From Actinomyces haliotis (GTDB taxonomy: Bacteria; Actinomycetota; Actinomycetes; Actinomycetales; Actinomycetaceae): a stretch of DNA of 64,000 nucleotides. The notes below the pieces were generated by a model, which saw only the letters and a list, made by a program, of their open reading frames with translations, did not search any database and was not told where the DNA came from. This document shows, one piece after another, positions 51,393 to 61,294 of this stretch (position 1 is the stretch's first letter; each line of letters begins with the position of its first letter). A program made the translations under genes and the position numbers. The DNA lies in NCBI RefSeq assembly GCF_015355765.1, contig NZ_JACWNA010000007.1, positions 62,001 through 126,000 of the forward strand, written 5' to 3'.

Positions 51393-52352
51393 TCAGCCCT
51401 TGACCGCCGTGCCCGCCAGCGAGGCCACGAAGGACCGCTGGAACAGGACGAAGATGATGAGGACCGGCAGAGTGATGAGCGTGCCGTAGGCCATGATCTG
51501 TCCCCAGACCGGGTTGAGCTGGAAGAAGTACTGCATGCCGACGCTGGCCGGCCGCATCGACTCTTCTTGGATGACCATGAGCGGCCACAGGTACGAGTTC
51601 CACGCCGGGAGCATGGTGATGATGGCGACCGTGGCGAAGGTCGGCCCGGACAGCGGCACGATGATCCGCGAGTAGATCGTCCACCAGGAGGCGCCGTCCA
51701 CCCGGGCGGCCTCGTCGATCTCCTTCGGGATGTCGCCGAAGTGCTGGGCGAACAGGAAGATCGCGAGCGCGTTGGCGACGAAGGGCAGGATCTGCACCTG
51801 ATAGGTGTTGAGCATCCCCTGCTTGGCGAGGAAGCCGTCGACCACCCACTGCACGGAGGGCAGCTTGGCGACCCAGTAGACGAGTGGGACTGCGATGGTC
51901 TCGAAGGGGACCATGAGCGTCGCGAGCACGAGCGAGAGGACGATGTTCTTGCCCTTCCAGCGCATGCGGGAGATCGCGAAGCCGATCATGGAATTCACGA
52001 TGAGACCGAGCACCACGATGGCCACGGTGACGACGAGGGAGTTCGTGATGAACCGTGCGGCGGGCACGCGGTCGAAGACGCCCGAGTAGTTGTCCATGGA
52101 CAGGTGCCCGGTCGGCAGGAACGCCTTGAGCGACCTGAGGTCGGCGAAGATCTGCTGGTCGTCCTTGAAGGAGGAGAAGACCATGAACAGGAGGGGGAAG
52201 ACGGCGACGCAGGAGGCCAGCACGAGGCCGATGTAGGTCAGGACCTTGCTGCGCTTCTCGGTGGCGGCCCGGCCGCGGCGAGGGGAGTCGTCGGCCTCCT
52301 TCAGGGTGTCGACGAGCGCGGTGGCGGTGGCGGCGGTGTTCTCGGCGGCCAT
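51393..52352 (-). CDS. Sugar ABC transporter permease, MalG-type
   Basis: A 319-residue permease with a polar N-terminal tail of 35 residues, six hydrophobic segments and the EAA loop EIDEAARVDGASWWTIYSRI. The end FQRSFVASLAGTAVKG is typical of CUT1 family sugar permeases. It starts one base after the stop of the partner permease, so the two are coupled. Substrate unknown; the linked propeller glycosidase suggests an oligosaccharide. Confidence 0.92.
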   Translation of the reverse strand: MAAENTAATATALVDTLKEADDSPRRGRAATEKRSKVLTYIGLVLASCVAVFPLLFMVFSSFKDDQQIFADLRSLKAFLPTGHLSMDNYSGVFDRVPAARFITNSLVVTVAIVVLGLIVNSMIGFAISRMRWKGKNIVLSLVLATLMVPFETIAVPLVYWVAKLPSVQWVVDGFLAKQGMLNTYQVQILPFVANALAIFLFAQHFGDIPKEIDEAARVDGASWWTIYSRIIVPLSGPTFATVAIITMLPAWNSYLWPLMVIQEESMRPASVGMQYFFQLNPVWGQIMAYGTLITLPVLIIFVLFQRSFVASLAGTAVKG

Positions 52353-52353
52353 G

Positions 52354-53271
52354 TCAGTCCTTCTCCCTGGTGAGCCAGCGCTGCACGAGACTGATGAGCA
52401 GGACGGCGACGAAGAAGATGAGCGAGATCGCGGATCCGTAGCCCATGTCCTGCTCGCGGTAGCCCTTACGCACGGCGTGGTAGACGATCGTCGAGGTGGC
52501 GTCCTGCGGGCCGCCCGAGGTCATGACGTCGACCTGGACGAACAGGCCGAGGGCGGCGATGGTGATGGTGACAAGGATGAAGACCATCGTTGAGTGCAGG
52601 CCCGGCCAGGTGATGTAGCGGAAGCGCTGCCAGCCGTTGGCGCCGTCGAGGTCAGCAGCCTCGTAGAGGACCGGGTCGATCATCTGCAGGCCGGAGAGCC
52701 AGATGATCATGTGCAGCCCGACCGCCTGCCAGATCGACAGGACGATGATCGCGGGCATCGCGGTGCCGGGGTTGTTGAGCCAGGCCACGGCGGTCCAGCC
52801 ACCGCCGGTGATCGTGTTGAGCATCGAGTTGAAGAGCCCGTTGTCCTGGTAGAAGAAGCTCCACAGGATGGATACGACGACCATCGAGGTCACCACGGGC
52901 ATGAAGATCATCGTGCGGAAGGCGGTGACGCCCTTGACCTTCTGGTTGACGAGGATTGCGAGCGCGAGGGCGAGCCCGGACTGGCAGGGCACGACGATGA
53001 GGGCGAAGAACGCCGTGTTCGTCAGTGACCGGATGAAGGTCGGGTCGTCGGTGAAGGCGCGGACGAAGTTCTGCAGCCCGATGAACTGCGGCGGGTTCGG
53101 GGAGATGAGTCTCGTGTTGGTGAAGGACAGGATGAAGGTGAGCAGGATCGGGATGCCCATGAAGAGCAGGAGGAGCAGGAGGGCCGGCGAGCTCATGAGC
53201 CAGGCCGTCCTTGCCTCCCGACGCAGGGCCGCGGACCTGCCGCGGCGCCTCGTGGTGGTGGACGCTGCCAT
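52354..53271 (-). CDS. Sugar ABC transporter permease, MalF-type
   Basis: A 305-residue CUT1 permease with six hydrophobic segments. PALLLLLLFMGIPILLTFIL opens the membrane part, and the EAA loop is LYEAADLDGANGWQRFRYIT. Unlike the MalF at 27727 it has no large external loop. A GGGAAGGG sequence precedes the ATG. It is separated from the binding-protein gene by a 145-base gap with a strong hairpin. Confidence 0.92.
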   Translation of the reverse strand: MAASTTTRRRGRSAALRREARTAWLMSSPALLLLLLFMGIPILLTFILSFTNTRLISPNPPQFIGLQNFVRAFTDDPTFIRSLTNTAFFALIVVPCQSGLALALAILVNQKVKGVTAFRTMIFMPVVTSMVVVSILWSFFYQDNGLFNSMLNTITGGGWTAVAWLNNPGTAMPAIIVLSIWQAVGLHMIIWLSGLQMIDPVLYEAADLDGANGWQRFRYITWPGLHSTMVFILVTITIAALGLFVQVDVMTSGGPQDATSTIVYHAVRKGYREQDMGYGSAISLIFFVAVLLISLVQRWLTREKD

Positions 53272-53377
53272 ATCGGTTCCCTTCCCAACGTGACGGCCTC
53301 GTCACGCCGGATCGGTGGGGTGTGGGGATGGTGGGTGGACCCGTTGGGACGACCGTGCGGGATCGCGGTCCCGCGGG

Positions 53378-53410
53378 CCCGTGGCGGGCGGCTGAGCCGC
53401 CCGCCACGGG
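53378..53410. terminator. Intercistronic stem-loop between binding-protein and permease genes
   Basis: A perfect 15-bp stem (53378-53392 with 53396-53410) and a TGA loop, six bases after the binding-protein stop. It has the same position as the hairpin after malE and probably has the same role of giving excess binding protein. Confidence 0.7.
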
Positions 53411-53416
53411 TGGGAC

Positions 53417-54721
53417 TCACTTGGCCTTGTAGCCGTCGTTGGACTTGATGTCCGCGTCGATGTCCTTGGCCGCCTGGTCGAGGGTCGACTTGACGTCCGA
53501 ACCCGAGACGATGTCGCGAGCCGCCTTGTCGAAGATCGAGGAGATAACCTTGTAGCCCGGGGTTGCCGGACGGAGCAGCGCGTACTTCTTGCCGATCTCG
53601 TAGACGGGCTCGAGCGGCTTGCCCTTGCCGTAGTACTTCGTCTTCGGCGTCGCGGACTCCACGGAGGGGAAGTTGCCGATGGCGTCGGAGTACTGGACGA
53701 GGTACTCGTCCTGCATGAGGAACTCGATGAACTTGTTGGCAGCCTGGGCATTCTTCGAGGATGAGGACACGCCCCACTGCCATGAGCCGCCGCCGACGTG
53801 GGCGCCCTCGCCGAAGTCGACGGGCGGGAGGATGAGGACGTCGTCCTCGCCGAAGGTCTCCTGGGCCTTGAGGACCTTCCAGCCGCCGGCGTAGACGAGC
53901 GGGACCTTGCCCTGGAGGAAGTCCTGGCCGTCCTTGGCTGGGGTCTCGGAGGCGTACTTGCTGGTGAAGAGGGAGCGGAACCAGGTGCCCCACTCAACGG
54001 CCTTGTCGCCGTTGATGAAGCCCTCGGCCGTCTCGAAGGTCTTGCGGTCGATGAGGTCGCCGCCGAAGGACTGGAGCATCGGGGCGTAGGCGTAGGGCCA
54101 CCACTCGGCGGTGTCCCAGACCGACATGTCGATGGCGTAGTCGAAGTCGTCGAGCTTGGAGAGCTTGTCGAGGGCGTCCATGAACTCGTCCTTCGTCCAC
54201 GGCTCGTCGACGGTCGGGACGGTGACGCCGGCCTTGTCGAAGGCGGACTTGCGGCCGAGGAAGCACAGCGAGGTGTCGTAGGGGCCGACGGAGTAGAGCT
54301 TGTCGTTCCACACGCCCTTGGCGGAGTCGATGATCTTGTCCTGCAGGTCCTGCGAGATCGTCAGGGGCGAGAGGTAACCGGCCCAGGCCCAGTTCGGCAT
54401 GATCGGCCCGTCGAGGTCGAGGATGTCGGGGAGGTCGCCGGAGACGGCCGCGGAGGCGATGGCGTCGTTGTAGGACTCCTGCGGGAAGGACTTGAGGGTG
54501 ACCTTCGAGTCGGGGTTCGCCTTGTTGAAGCCGTCGACGGCCGACCGGACGACGGCGAGCTCCTCCTTGTTGCCGCCGTTGTGGGTCCACAGCGTGATGC
54601 CGCCGGAGCCCGAGCCGCCGGAGGCGGAGCCCGAGCCGGACTGGGAGGAGCAGGCGGCGAGCGTGGCGGCGACGGCGGCCACGGCGCTGACGCCGAGGAA
54701 CGAGCGGCGGGTGGTCATCAT
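53417..54721 (-). CDS. Sugar-binding lipoprotein of the second ABC transporter
   Basis: A 434-residue extracellular solute-binding protein. TTRRSFLGVSAVAAV is a twin-arginine signal and TLAACSSQ a lipobox with Cys19 as anchor, followed by a Gly/Ser linker. The mature part has the CUT1 pattern: ITLWTHNGGNKEELAVVRSA, DLPDILDLDGPIMPNWAWAG, KLYSVGPYDTSLCFLGRKSA and VPLVYAGGWKVLKAQE. It is the first transporter gene after LacI paralogue 2. The ligand cannot be read. Confidence 0.9.
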   Translation of the reverse strand: MMTTRRSFLGVSAVAAVAATLAACSSQSGSGSASGGSGSGGITLWTHNGGNKEELAVVRSAVDGFNKANPDSKVTLKSFPQESYNDAIASAAVSGDLPDILDLDGPIMPNWAWAGYLSPLTISQDLQDKIIDSAKGVWNDKLYSVGPYDTSLCFLGRKSAFDKAGVTVPTVDEPWTKDEFMDALDKLSKLDDFDYAIDMSVWDTAEWWPYAYAPMLQSFGGDLIDRKTFETAEGFINGDKAVEWGTWFRSLFTSKYASETPAKDGQDFLQGKVPLVYAGGWKVLKAQETFGEDDVLILPPVDFGEGAHVGGGSWQWGVSSSSKNAQAANKFIEFLMQDEYLVQYSDAIGNFPSVESATPKTKYYGKGKPLEPVYEIGKKYALLRPATPGYKVISSIFDKAARDIVSGSDVKSTLDQAAKDIDADIKSNDGYKAK

Positions 54722-54808
54722 GATGGCACTCCTTTGTGTGTCAGCGTGACTGGTGGGGATCTCACTCCGCCCGACGGGCGGAGAGCTGGAGGGGCCCGAG
54801 GCAGTGGC

Positions 54809-55813
54809 TCAGGCGGCGGGCGGCGCCGTGGAGGCGCGCTCGATGAGGGGACAGGGGAAGAGGATCAGCTCCGGGAGCTCTCGGGCGCGCCCGGCGGCGA
54901 GCTCGCGGGTGAGCCACTCCCCCATCTCCCAGTGGGGCAGACGCATCGTCGTGAGGAGCGGGTCGAGGTTCGTGGAGATGAGGGTGAGGTCGTCGAAGCC
55001 GACGACGGAGAGGTCGCGCGGCACGGAGAGCCCGAGGCGAGCGGCCTGGCGGTAGACGCCGGCCGCGAGGCCGTCGTTGTAGCAGACGATCGCCGACGGG
55101 CGATCCGGCCGGTCCAGCAGACGGCGTGCCGACTCGTCCGCACTGAGCGGGTCACTGCCGCCCGCCACGACCACGGACTCGTCAACGGGGAGACCGTGAC
55201 CCGCCATCGTCTCGCGGAAGGCCTTCTCGCGCAGGCGAACGGCGATCGTGCCCCGCGAGTCGTGGGAGACGTAACCGATCCTCGTGTGGCCGAGTCCGAT
55301 GAGGTGCTCGACGGCGTCACGGGCCCCTTGGTACTCGTCCGGGACGACCCCCGGAACACCCGGTGTCCCCGCCTCGCCGTTGAGGACGACGACGTCGTCG
55401 AGCTGTTCGGGAACGTCGACGACCCGGTGGTACATGGTTGCGATGACGACGGTACCGACCCGGCGAGCGACCATCTCGCGGACCGCGTTCTCCGCCGCCA
55501 CTCCGTCGCGACCGGAGTCGGTCAGGAGCACGGACCACCCCAGCTCCTGGCTGGTGGAGAGCAGGGCGTCGATCATCGACACCGCATAGGGGGTCGAGAG
55601 GACACGCTCACCGATGACGCCGATCGTGCGCGTCTCACCGTTGCGCATCCCGCCGGCGAGCGCATCGCGGACGTAGCCGAGCTCGTCGGCCGCCGTGCGG
55701 ACCCGCTCGGCCTTGCGCTCGGCGACGCGTCCCTCGGACTTGCCCGAGAGCACGAGTGAGGCTGCTGCCTTGGAGACGCCGGCTGCCGCGGCGACGTCGG
55801 CGAGGGTCGTCAT
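54809..55813 (-). CDS. LacI-family regulator, paralogue 2
   Basis: A 334-residue LacI protein. The DNA-binding part is TTLADVAAAAGVSKAAASLV followed by LSGKSEGRVAERK; the effector domain includes RTIGVIGERVLSTPY, HTRIGYVSHDSRG, SAIVCYNDGLAAGVYRQAA and LSVVGFDDLTLISTNL. It is paralogous to the protein at 49306. It leads the binding protein-permease-permease-glycosidase genes and probably represses them and itself through two AACCGGTT operators. The first ATG that fits the family is at 55813; the frame upstream is not protein-like. Confidence 0.9.
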   Translation of the reverse strand: MTTLADVAAAAGVSKAAASLVLSGKSEGRVAERKAERVRTAADELGYVRDALAGGMRNGETRTIGVIGERVLSTPYAVSMIDALLSTSQELGWSVLLTDSGRDGVAAENAVREMVARRVGTVVIATMYHRVVDVPEQLDDVVVLNGEAGTPGVPGVVPDEYQGARDAVEHLIGLGHTRIGYVSHDSRGTIAVRLREKAFRETMAGHGLPVDESVVVAGGSDPLSADESARRLLDRPDRPSAIVCYNDGLAAGVYRQAARLGLSVPRDLSVVGFDDLTLISTNLDPLLTTMRLPHWEMGEWLTRELAAGRARELPELILFPCPLIERASTAPPAA

Positions 55814-55893
55814 CGTCCCTGCCCCCCTTTCGGTTCGGAGGGCCCGGCGTCGGTGCCGAGCATGGGAGGAGCATGACTCACGACACACCTCAA

Positions 55894-55939
55894 TGTCAAC
55901 CGGTTAACGTCCGGACTTTCAGTAGATTAACCGGTTCAC
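55894..55939. promoter_or_regulatory. Promoter and twin AACCGGTT operators before LacI paralogue 2
   Basis: AACCGGTT occurs at 55898-55905 and 55929-55936, centres 31 bases apart (about three helical turns), each in the wider frame T-[CG]-AACCGGTTAA. On the minus strand the first site runs into TTGACA (55899-55894), a consensus -35, with CATGCT (55875-55870) 18 bases on as -10. Two sites on one helix face suggest cooperative or looping repression. Confidence 0.65.
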
Positions 55940-55967
55940 GTTCGTGGTGCCGTCCGGGATGGTGCTC

Positions 55968-55985
55968 GGAGCCCCGCCGGGCTCC
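55968..55985. terminator. Short hairpin after the Nudix gene
   Basis: GGAGCCC (55968-55974) pairs with GGGCTCC (55979-55985) around a CGCC loop, 12 bases after the Nudix stop. A weak terminator is likely. Confidence 0.4.
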
Positions 55986-55997
55986 ACGAGACAGCCC

Positions 55998-56690
55998 TCA
56001 GAGGCTCTCTGGGCTCCTCAGCCACGGCGCGTCCGCCGGACGCAGTCCCTCCCAGCCGCGGGCACGAGCCCGGTCGGCGGCGAGGACGCCCATGACGGTC
56101 GAGGGGTTGTGGAGCTCGCCCGCGAGCACGCCCGCCACGACGTCGTCGAAGCGGAACCACGTCGGCACGAACTCGGCCTCCTCGGCCTCACGCTCGATCC
56201 TCTCGGCCTCGAGGAGCATCGAGATCCCCCGTGCGAGGAAGGAGCGGGCCCCCTCGGTGGTGAAGCCGGGCGAGGCGTAGTAGTCGACGAGCGCGTGCCA
56301 GGTGGCCGCGCAACGGTCGGTCTCCTCGGCGAGCTCGCGCTGCGCGGCGACGAGCGGGTCCTCGCCGGGCACGTCGAGCAGGCCGGCCGGAATCTCCCAC
56401 AGGTTCGCGCGCACCGGGTGACGGTACTGACGGACCATGAGGATCTCGGCGCCGCCGTCGGGCTGGGAGGACTCCTCCCCCTCACGCAGGGCGACGACGT
56501 TGACGGCGTCGTGGTGGCGGACCACCTGACGGCGCAGCGGCTCGGTCCCCTCGGCGAGGACGATCCTCTCGTCCTCGACCGTGAGGATCGGGCCGGCCCA
56601 GACGTGCTCGGAGGAGACGACCTCGCGGGTGTCGCGCTCGTCAACGGGACGGCCGGCCGCGTGACCCGAGGCCTCGGCGCTGGTGCTCAC
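55998..56690 (-). CDS. Nudix hydrolase, ADP-ribose pyrophosphatase type
   Basis: A 230-residue Nudix enzyme. [20 protein letters not shown] precedes the box [22 protein letters not shown], whose RELAEE part binds magnesium; the final Gly of the usual box is replaced by Asp. This is the ADP-ribose pyrophosphatase pattern (cleaves ADP-ribose to AMP and ribose 5-phosphate). The GTG start overlaps the pyrG stop (GTGA). A pyrG-ADPRase pair is also found in mycobacteria. Confidence 0.9.
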   Translation of the reverse strand: MSTSAEASGHAAGRPVDERDTREVVSSEHVWAGPILTVEDERIVLAEGTEPLRRQVVRHHDAVNVVALREGEESSQPDGGAEILMVRQYRHPVRANLWEIPAGLLDVPGEDPLVAAQRELAEETDRCAATWHALVDYYASPGFTTEGARSFLARGISMLLEAERIEREAEEAEFVPTWFRFDDVVAGVLAGELHNPSTVMGVLAADRARARGWEGLRPADAPWLRSPESL

Positions 56691-58444
56691 TCCTCGCCCT
56701 TCTCGGGCTCCGGAGCCGTTCCAGTGACCACCTCAGCGGCCTCGTCGCCCTGGTACCGGGCGGAGTAGAGCTCGCGCTGACGCTCGAGACCGGCCTTGAT
56801 GAGGCCCGCGAAGAGCGGGTGTGCGCGGGTCGGGCGGGACTTGAACTCCGGGTGGGCCTGGGTGGCGACGAAGTAGGGGTGCTGCTCGCGGTCCAGCTCG
56901 ACGAACTCGGTGAGGTGCCCGTCCGGCGAGGTGCCGGAGACGTGCAGGCCCACGGACTCGAGCTGCTCGCGGTACTCGTTGTTGACCTCGAAGCGGTGGC
57001 GGTGGCGCTCGGAGACCTCGGTCGTCCCGTAGGCCTCGGCGACGATCGAGCCCGCGGTGAGGGCGGCCGGGTACGCGCCCAGGCGCATCGTGCCGCCGAG
57101 GTCGCCGCCGCCGGTGACGAACTGGCGCTGGGCGTCCATGGTGCTGATGACCGGGTACTGGGTCTCGGGCTCGAACTCAGTGGAGGAGGCTCCCTCGAGA
57201 GAGAGGAGGTCGCGGGCGACCTCGATGACCATGCACTGGAGGCCCAGGCAGAGCCCGAGCGTCGGGATCCTGTGCTCGCGGGCCCAGCGCAGGGCTCCGA
57301 GCTTGCCCTCGATGCCGCGCACGCCGAAGCCGCCGGGGACGACGACGGCGTCGGCGCCGCCGAGGGCCCGCTGGGCGCCCTCGGGGGTCTCGCAGGTGTC
57401 GGAGGCGATCCAGCGCAGGTCGACCTTGGCGTTGTTGGCGAAGCCGCCGTGCTTGATGGCCTCGGCGACGGAGAGGTAGGCGTCGTGGAGGTCGACGTAC
57501 TTGCCGACGAGGGCCACCTCGAGGCGGCTCTTGGGCTCGTGGACGCGCTGGAGGAGGGCGTCCCACTCGGTCCAGTCGACGTCGCGGAAGGTGAGGCCGA
57601 GGCGCTGGACGAGGAAGGCGTCGAGGCCCTCGCGGTGGAGGGTCGGTGGGACCTCGTAGATGGAGGCGGCGTCCTTGCACTCGATGACGGCGTCGCGGTC
57701 GACGTCGCACATGAGCGCGACCTTGCCCTTGACGCCCTCGGGCAGGGGCCGGTCGGTGCGCAGGACGAGGGCGTCGGGCTGGATGCCGATGGAGCGCAGG
57801 GTCGCGACCGAGTGCTGCGTGGGCTTGGTCTTGAGCTCGCCGGCGGCCGGGAGGAAGGGGATGAGCGAGACGTGGACGAAGGCGACGTTGTCACGGCCGA
57901 GGTCGGCACGGACCTGGCGGGCGGCCTCGAGGAAGGGCTGGGACTCGATGTCGCCGACGGTGCCGCCGATCTCGGTGATGATGACGTCGGGGACGTTGCC
58001 GTCGGCGTCGGGCTCGGCCTGGGCGCGCATGACGGCCTTGATCTGGTCCGTGATGTGCGGGATGACCTGGACCGTGTCCCCGAGGTACTCGCCGCGGCGC
58101 TCCTTGGCGATGACGGTCTGGTAGACCTGCCCGGTCGTCGCGTTGGCCTTGCCGGAGAGGTTGACGTCGAGGAAGCGCTCGTAGTGGCCGATGTCGAGGT
58201 CCGTCTCGGCGCCGTCCTCCGTGACGAAGACCTCGCCGTGCTGGAAGGGATTCATCGTGCCCGGGTCGACGTTGATGTACGGGTCGAGCTTCTGCATGAC
58301 GACGCTGATGCCGCGGGCCCGGAGCAGGCGACCCAGGCTGGAGGCCGTGAGGCCCTTGCCGAGGGAGGAGACGACGCCGCCGGTGACGAAGATGTGCGCA
58401 GGGGTGCTGGTCTGATTCCCGCTCGAGCGGGGGCTGGTGCTCAT
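56687..58444 (-). CDS. pyrG: CTP synthase
   Basis: A 585-residue enzyme that makes CTP from UTP, ATP and glutamine. The N-terminal synthetase domain has [20 protein letters not shown] (P-loop) and [20 protein letters not shown]. The C-terminal glutaminase domain has the nucleophile elbow [11 protein letters not shown] and the late [13 protein letters not shown]. The ATG at 58444 is used; a GTG one codon upstream and a TATGCT box (minus strand, 58456-58461) are close. It overlaps the Nudix gene by four bases. Confidence 0.97.
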   Translation of the reverse strand: MSTSPRSSGNQTSTPAHIFVTGGVVSSLGKGLTASSLGRLLRARGISVVMQKLDPYINVDPGTMNPFQHGEVFVTEDGAETDLDIGHYERFLDVNLSGKANATTGQVYQTVIAKERRGEYLGDTVQVIPHITDQIKAVMRAQAEPDADGNVPDVIITEIGGTVGDIESQPFLEAARQVRADLGRDNVAFVHVSLIPFLPAAGELKTKPTQHSVATLRSIGIQPDALVLRTDRPLPEGVKGKVALMCDVDRDAVIECKDAASIYEVPPTLHREGLDAFLVQRLGLTFRDVDWTEWDALLQRVHEPKSRLEVALVGKYVDLHDAYLSVAEAIKHGGFANNAKVDLRWIASDTCETPEGAQRALGGADAVVVPGGFGVRGIEGKLGALRWAREHRIPTLGLCLGLQCMVIEVARDLLSLEGASSTEFEPETQYPVISTMDAQRQFVTGGGDLGGTMRLGAYPAALTAGSIVAEAYGTTEVSERHRHRFEVNNEYREQLESVGLHVSGTSPDGHLTEFVELDREQHPYFVATQAHPEFKSRPTRAHPLFAGLIKAGLERQRELYSARYQGDEAAEVVTGTAPEPEKGEE

Positions 58445-58517
58445 CACGGAATCCCAGCATAAGGCATGGCGGGCGCCGGGGACGGCCCCGTCCGTCACGC
58501 CGGCGTCACACGAGCGC

Positions 58518-59645
58518 TCAGGCCGGGTCGGTCGGCAGGAGCACGGCGCGCAGCTGCTCGGCGAGGTCCTCGGCCCCGGGCAGGCTCGCGGCGGCGGAGG
58601 AGGACCGGGAGCGGGCCGCGGTCAGCGCGGCGTCGTCGGCGAGGAGGCCTGCGACCGCGTCGGCGAGCGCGACCGCCTCCGGCTCGACGAGGACGGCTCC
58701 CCCGCGAGCGGTGACGGCGGTCCCGCCGACGTCGGTGGCGACGACGGCGGCCCCGACCCGCAGCGCCTCCTGGACGGTGAGGGGCTGCCCCTCCCACAGG
58801 CTCGTCTGGACGACGACGTCGGCGGCCTCCATGAGGACGCCGACGTCCTCGCGGCGGCCGAGCAGTCGGGCGGGCAGGTGCTCGGCGCGGATCCGGGTCT
58901 CGAGCTCGTCGCGAAGGGGGCCCTCCCCCGCGACGGCCCAGGTCATGGGGGCGGCGCCCCGCTCGGTGAGGAGCACGGCGGCGTCGAGCAGGAGGTCCAG
59001 GCCCTTCTGCGGGGCGAGCCGGGCGACGGTGAGGACCCGCCGGCCCGCACCGGGCCAGGCCGACTCGACGGAGGAGGCGGTGGGCGCGAGCCCGTCCGTG
59101 CGGGCGGCGGGCGCGGGGATGACGGCGAGGGCGATCTCGGCGGCCCCGCGCTCGCGCACGGTGTCGACGATGTCAGGGCTGACGGCGAGGACGGCGTCGG
59201 CGCGCGCCGCGATGAGGGCCTCGAGCCGTTCGCCGACGGCGCGGGTCGCGCGGCTCCCGACGGTGCGGTTGTGGAGGGTGACGACGAGGCGGGTGCGTCC
59301 CGGGCGCCGTCGTCCGAGGGCGAGCGCGGCGAGGGAGCCCGCGCGCAGGCCGTGGGCGTGGACGACGTCGGCGCGCCGCCCGAGGCGGCGCAGGCGCGCG
59401 ACGGCGAGGGCGTCGGAGGGACGCGGCGCGGGCCCGACCTCGAGCGCCTCGGAGCGCGCGGCACCGAGGTCGAGACCGGTCAGGACGGCAGCGGGCGCCT
59501 CGACGACGACGTCGTGGCCCTCGGCGGACAGGAGCCGGGCGCACTCGCCGAGGTGGGCGCGGACGCCCCCGGCGGCGGAGCCGGAGACCTCGAGGAGGCG
59601 GCGACGGGGCGTTGCGGGCTCGTGCTGGTCGTTCGTGCGGGTCAC
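58518..59645 (-). CDS. GT4-family glycosyltransferase
   Basis: A 375-residue GT-B enzyme. The N-terminal half has [20 protein letters not shown] and [20 protein letters not shown]; the C-terminal half has [34 protein letters not shown] and the donor-binding [20 protein letters not shown], with [18 protein letters not shown] holding the usual E-x7-E type Glu pair. There is no signal or membrane segment, so it works at the cytoplasmic face. Donor and acceptor are unknown. Its GTG overlaps the flippase stop (GTGA). Confidence 0.88.
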   Translation of the reverse strand: MTRTNDQHEPATPRRRLLEVSGSAAGGVRAHLGECARLLSAEGHDVVVEAPAAVLTGLDLGAARSEALEVGPAPRPSDALAVARLRRLGRRADVVHAHGLRAGSLAALALGRRRPGRTRLVVTLHNRTVGSRATRAVGERLEALIAARADAVLAVSPDIVDTVRERGAAEIALAVIPAPAARTDGLAPTASSVESAWPGAGRRVLTVARLAPQKGLDLLLDAAVLLTERGAAPMTWAVAGEGPLRDELETRIRAEHLPARLLGRREDVGVLMEAADVVVQTSLWEGQPLTVQEALRVGAAVVATDVGGTAVTARGGAVLVEPEAVALADAVAGLLADDAALTAARSRSSSAAASLPGAEDLAEQLRAVLLPTDPA

Positions 59646-61294
59646 GGGAGCTCCTGGGGCTCGGTGCGGGGCGCCTGCCCGTCGGGCTCGCTCGCGCCGC
59701 GTCGGCGCAGGGCGGACAGGAGGCTGCGGTCGGTGAGGTGGACGGCGAGCAGGACGAGGGCGGCGGTCACGACGGCACCGAGGACGGCGATCACGACGCA
59801 GCCGGTCGTCCCCGTGGGCACCTCGCTGAGCCGGCGGAGGGCCAGGCCCGCGACCGCCGCGACCGGCCCGCCCACCACCACGGCGCGCAGGCTCGGCCGA
59901 AGGCTGACCGCGCCGGTCCGGCGCGCGAGGACGACGAGGAGCGCGCCGCCAGCGACGAGCATCCCGGCGCTCTGGCCGACGCCGAGCGCGACGAGAGTGG
60001 CGGCGCCGTCCCCACCGTCCGGAGCGGCGACGTGGACGGCGAGCGCGGAGGCGAGTGCGACGGTGAGCCAGCCGGCGGCCGTCGCACTGGCGGCGGAGCG
60101 GGCGGAGTCGGCGGCGAAGAGGACGCGCGTGCCCTGGTAGATGAGGGCGTAGCCGATGATCCCGGGGGCCATCGCGACGAGGGCGGCGCCCATGCCGTCC
60201 ACGTCGGCGAGGAGGGCGAAGAAGCGTTCGGCGCCGGCGGAGGCGGCCACGAGCACGCCCGCGCCGGCGGTGGCGACGGCGGTGACGAGGGCCGTGGCGG
60301 CGCCCGTGAGGCGGACGGCCTCTGGGGCGGGCCTCTCACCGCTCGGGCCGGGGCGCTCGAAGGCCGCGGCGAGCCGCGGGTACAGGACCGTGGCGACGGG
60401 GACGGCGAGGACGGCGTAGGGCAGGACGTAGACGGCCTGGGTGTACTGGTAGACCGCGACCGTTCCCGTCCGTCCGCCTGAGCGGGCCAGGGCGAGCACG
60501 ACGAGGACGCTCGCCTGCTGGGCGACGAGGGTGAGGACGCCTGCGCCGCCGAGCCGAACGACGCGGGAGGCGGTGCTCCGCTCGAGGCGCAGGGTGGGCC
60601 GGACCCACAGCCCGAGGCGCCTGGCCGGGATGAGGAGCGGGAGCGAGAGCGCGGCGACGCCCGCGGTCGTGCCCCAGCCGAGGACGAGGAGCGCGGCTCG
60701 CGAGGCGGTGCCGTCCGCGGCCCCTCCGGTCATGGCTCCGTAGACCCCGTAGGTCGCCATGACGACGAGCGAGGAGAGGACGGGGGTCAGGGCCGGCCAG
60801 GTGAAGCGGTGGTGGGCCTGGAGGACGCCGGTGAGGACGACGCCGACGCCGTACAGGGGCACCTGCAGCGCGAACATCCGCAGGAAGCTCGTGACGAGCT
60901 CGCGCTGGAGGACGGGATCGACACCCTGGGAGGTGGGGAAGAGGTCTGCGATGGGGCCGGCGACGAGGGCGAGGACCGCTCCCGCGGGCACGAGGACCAC
61001 GAGGACGAGCCCTAGGAGCCCCCCGGCGGTCCGCTCGACCTCGTCACGGCGACCCGAGGCCACGGCGGAGGCGAGCAGGGGCACGACGGTCGCGGACAGG
61101 GCGCCGCCGACGACGACCTCGTAGAGGACGTTGGGAACCTGGTTGGCGGTGGCGTAGGCGCCGGCGACGGTCCCGGCGCCGACGGTGGTCGCCTGGACGA
61201 CCCAGCGCAGGAAGCCGAGAGCGCGGGAGACGAGGGTGAGGCCGGCGACGCCGCCGACCGCGGCGGCCGCTCCCCCGCGGCGCGTCCCGCGCAC
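59642..61294 (-). CDS. murJ: MurJ/MviN-family lipid flippase
   Basis: A 550-residue membrane protein with about 14 hydrophobic segments. GLTLVSRALGFLRWVVQATT at the N-terminus, GAYATANQVPNVLYEVVVGG and LLASAVASGRRDEVERTAGG are MurJ hallmarks. MurJ moves lipid II or related polyprenyl-linked precursors across the membrane. There is no long cytoplasmic kinase-like tail of the mycobacterial MviN kind. The GTG follows directly on the upstream stop (AGGAGG overlaps it). Whether this is the sole lipid II flippase or a paralogue for another glycolipid is not decided by the window. Confidence 0.85.
   Translation of the reverse strand: MRGTRRGGAAAAVGGVAGLTLVSRALGFLRWVVQATTVGAGTVAGAYATANQVPNVLYEVVVGGALSATVVPLLASAVASGRRDEVERTAGGLLGLVLVVLVPAGAVLALVAGPIADLFPTSQGVDPVLQRELVTSFLRMFALQVPLYGVGVVLTGVLQAHHRFTWPALTPVLSSLVVMATYGVYGAMTGGAADGTASRAALLVLGWGTTAGVAALSLPLLIPARRLGLWVRPTLRLERSTASRVVRLGGAGVLTLVAQQASVLVVLALARSGGRTGTVAVYQYTQAVYVLPYAVLAVPVATVLYPRLAAAFERPGPSGERPAPEAVRLTGAATALVTAVATAGAGVLVAASAGAERFFALLADVDGMGAALVAMAPGIIGYALIYQGTRVLFAADSARSAASATAAGWLTVALASALAVHVAAPDGGDGAATLVALGVGQSAGMLVAGGALLVVLARRTGAVSLRPSLRAVVVGGPVAAVAGLALRRLSEVPTGTTGCVVIAVLGAVVTAALVLLAVHLTDRSLLSALRRRGASEPDGQAPRTEPQELP

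Noticed and set aside
53798-55759. A 653-codon plus-strand frame across the binding-protein and LacI genes
   Set aside because: It is antisense to two genes with clear domains and has no recognisable protein features.
56819-58462. A 547-codon plus-strand frame across pyrG
   Set aside because: It is antisense to pyrG, whose motifs run the whole length; composition is the usual antisense bias.
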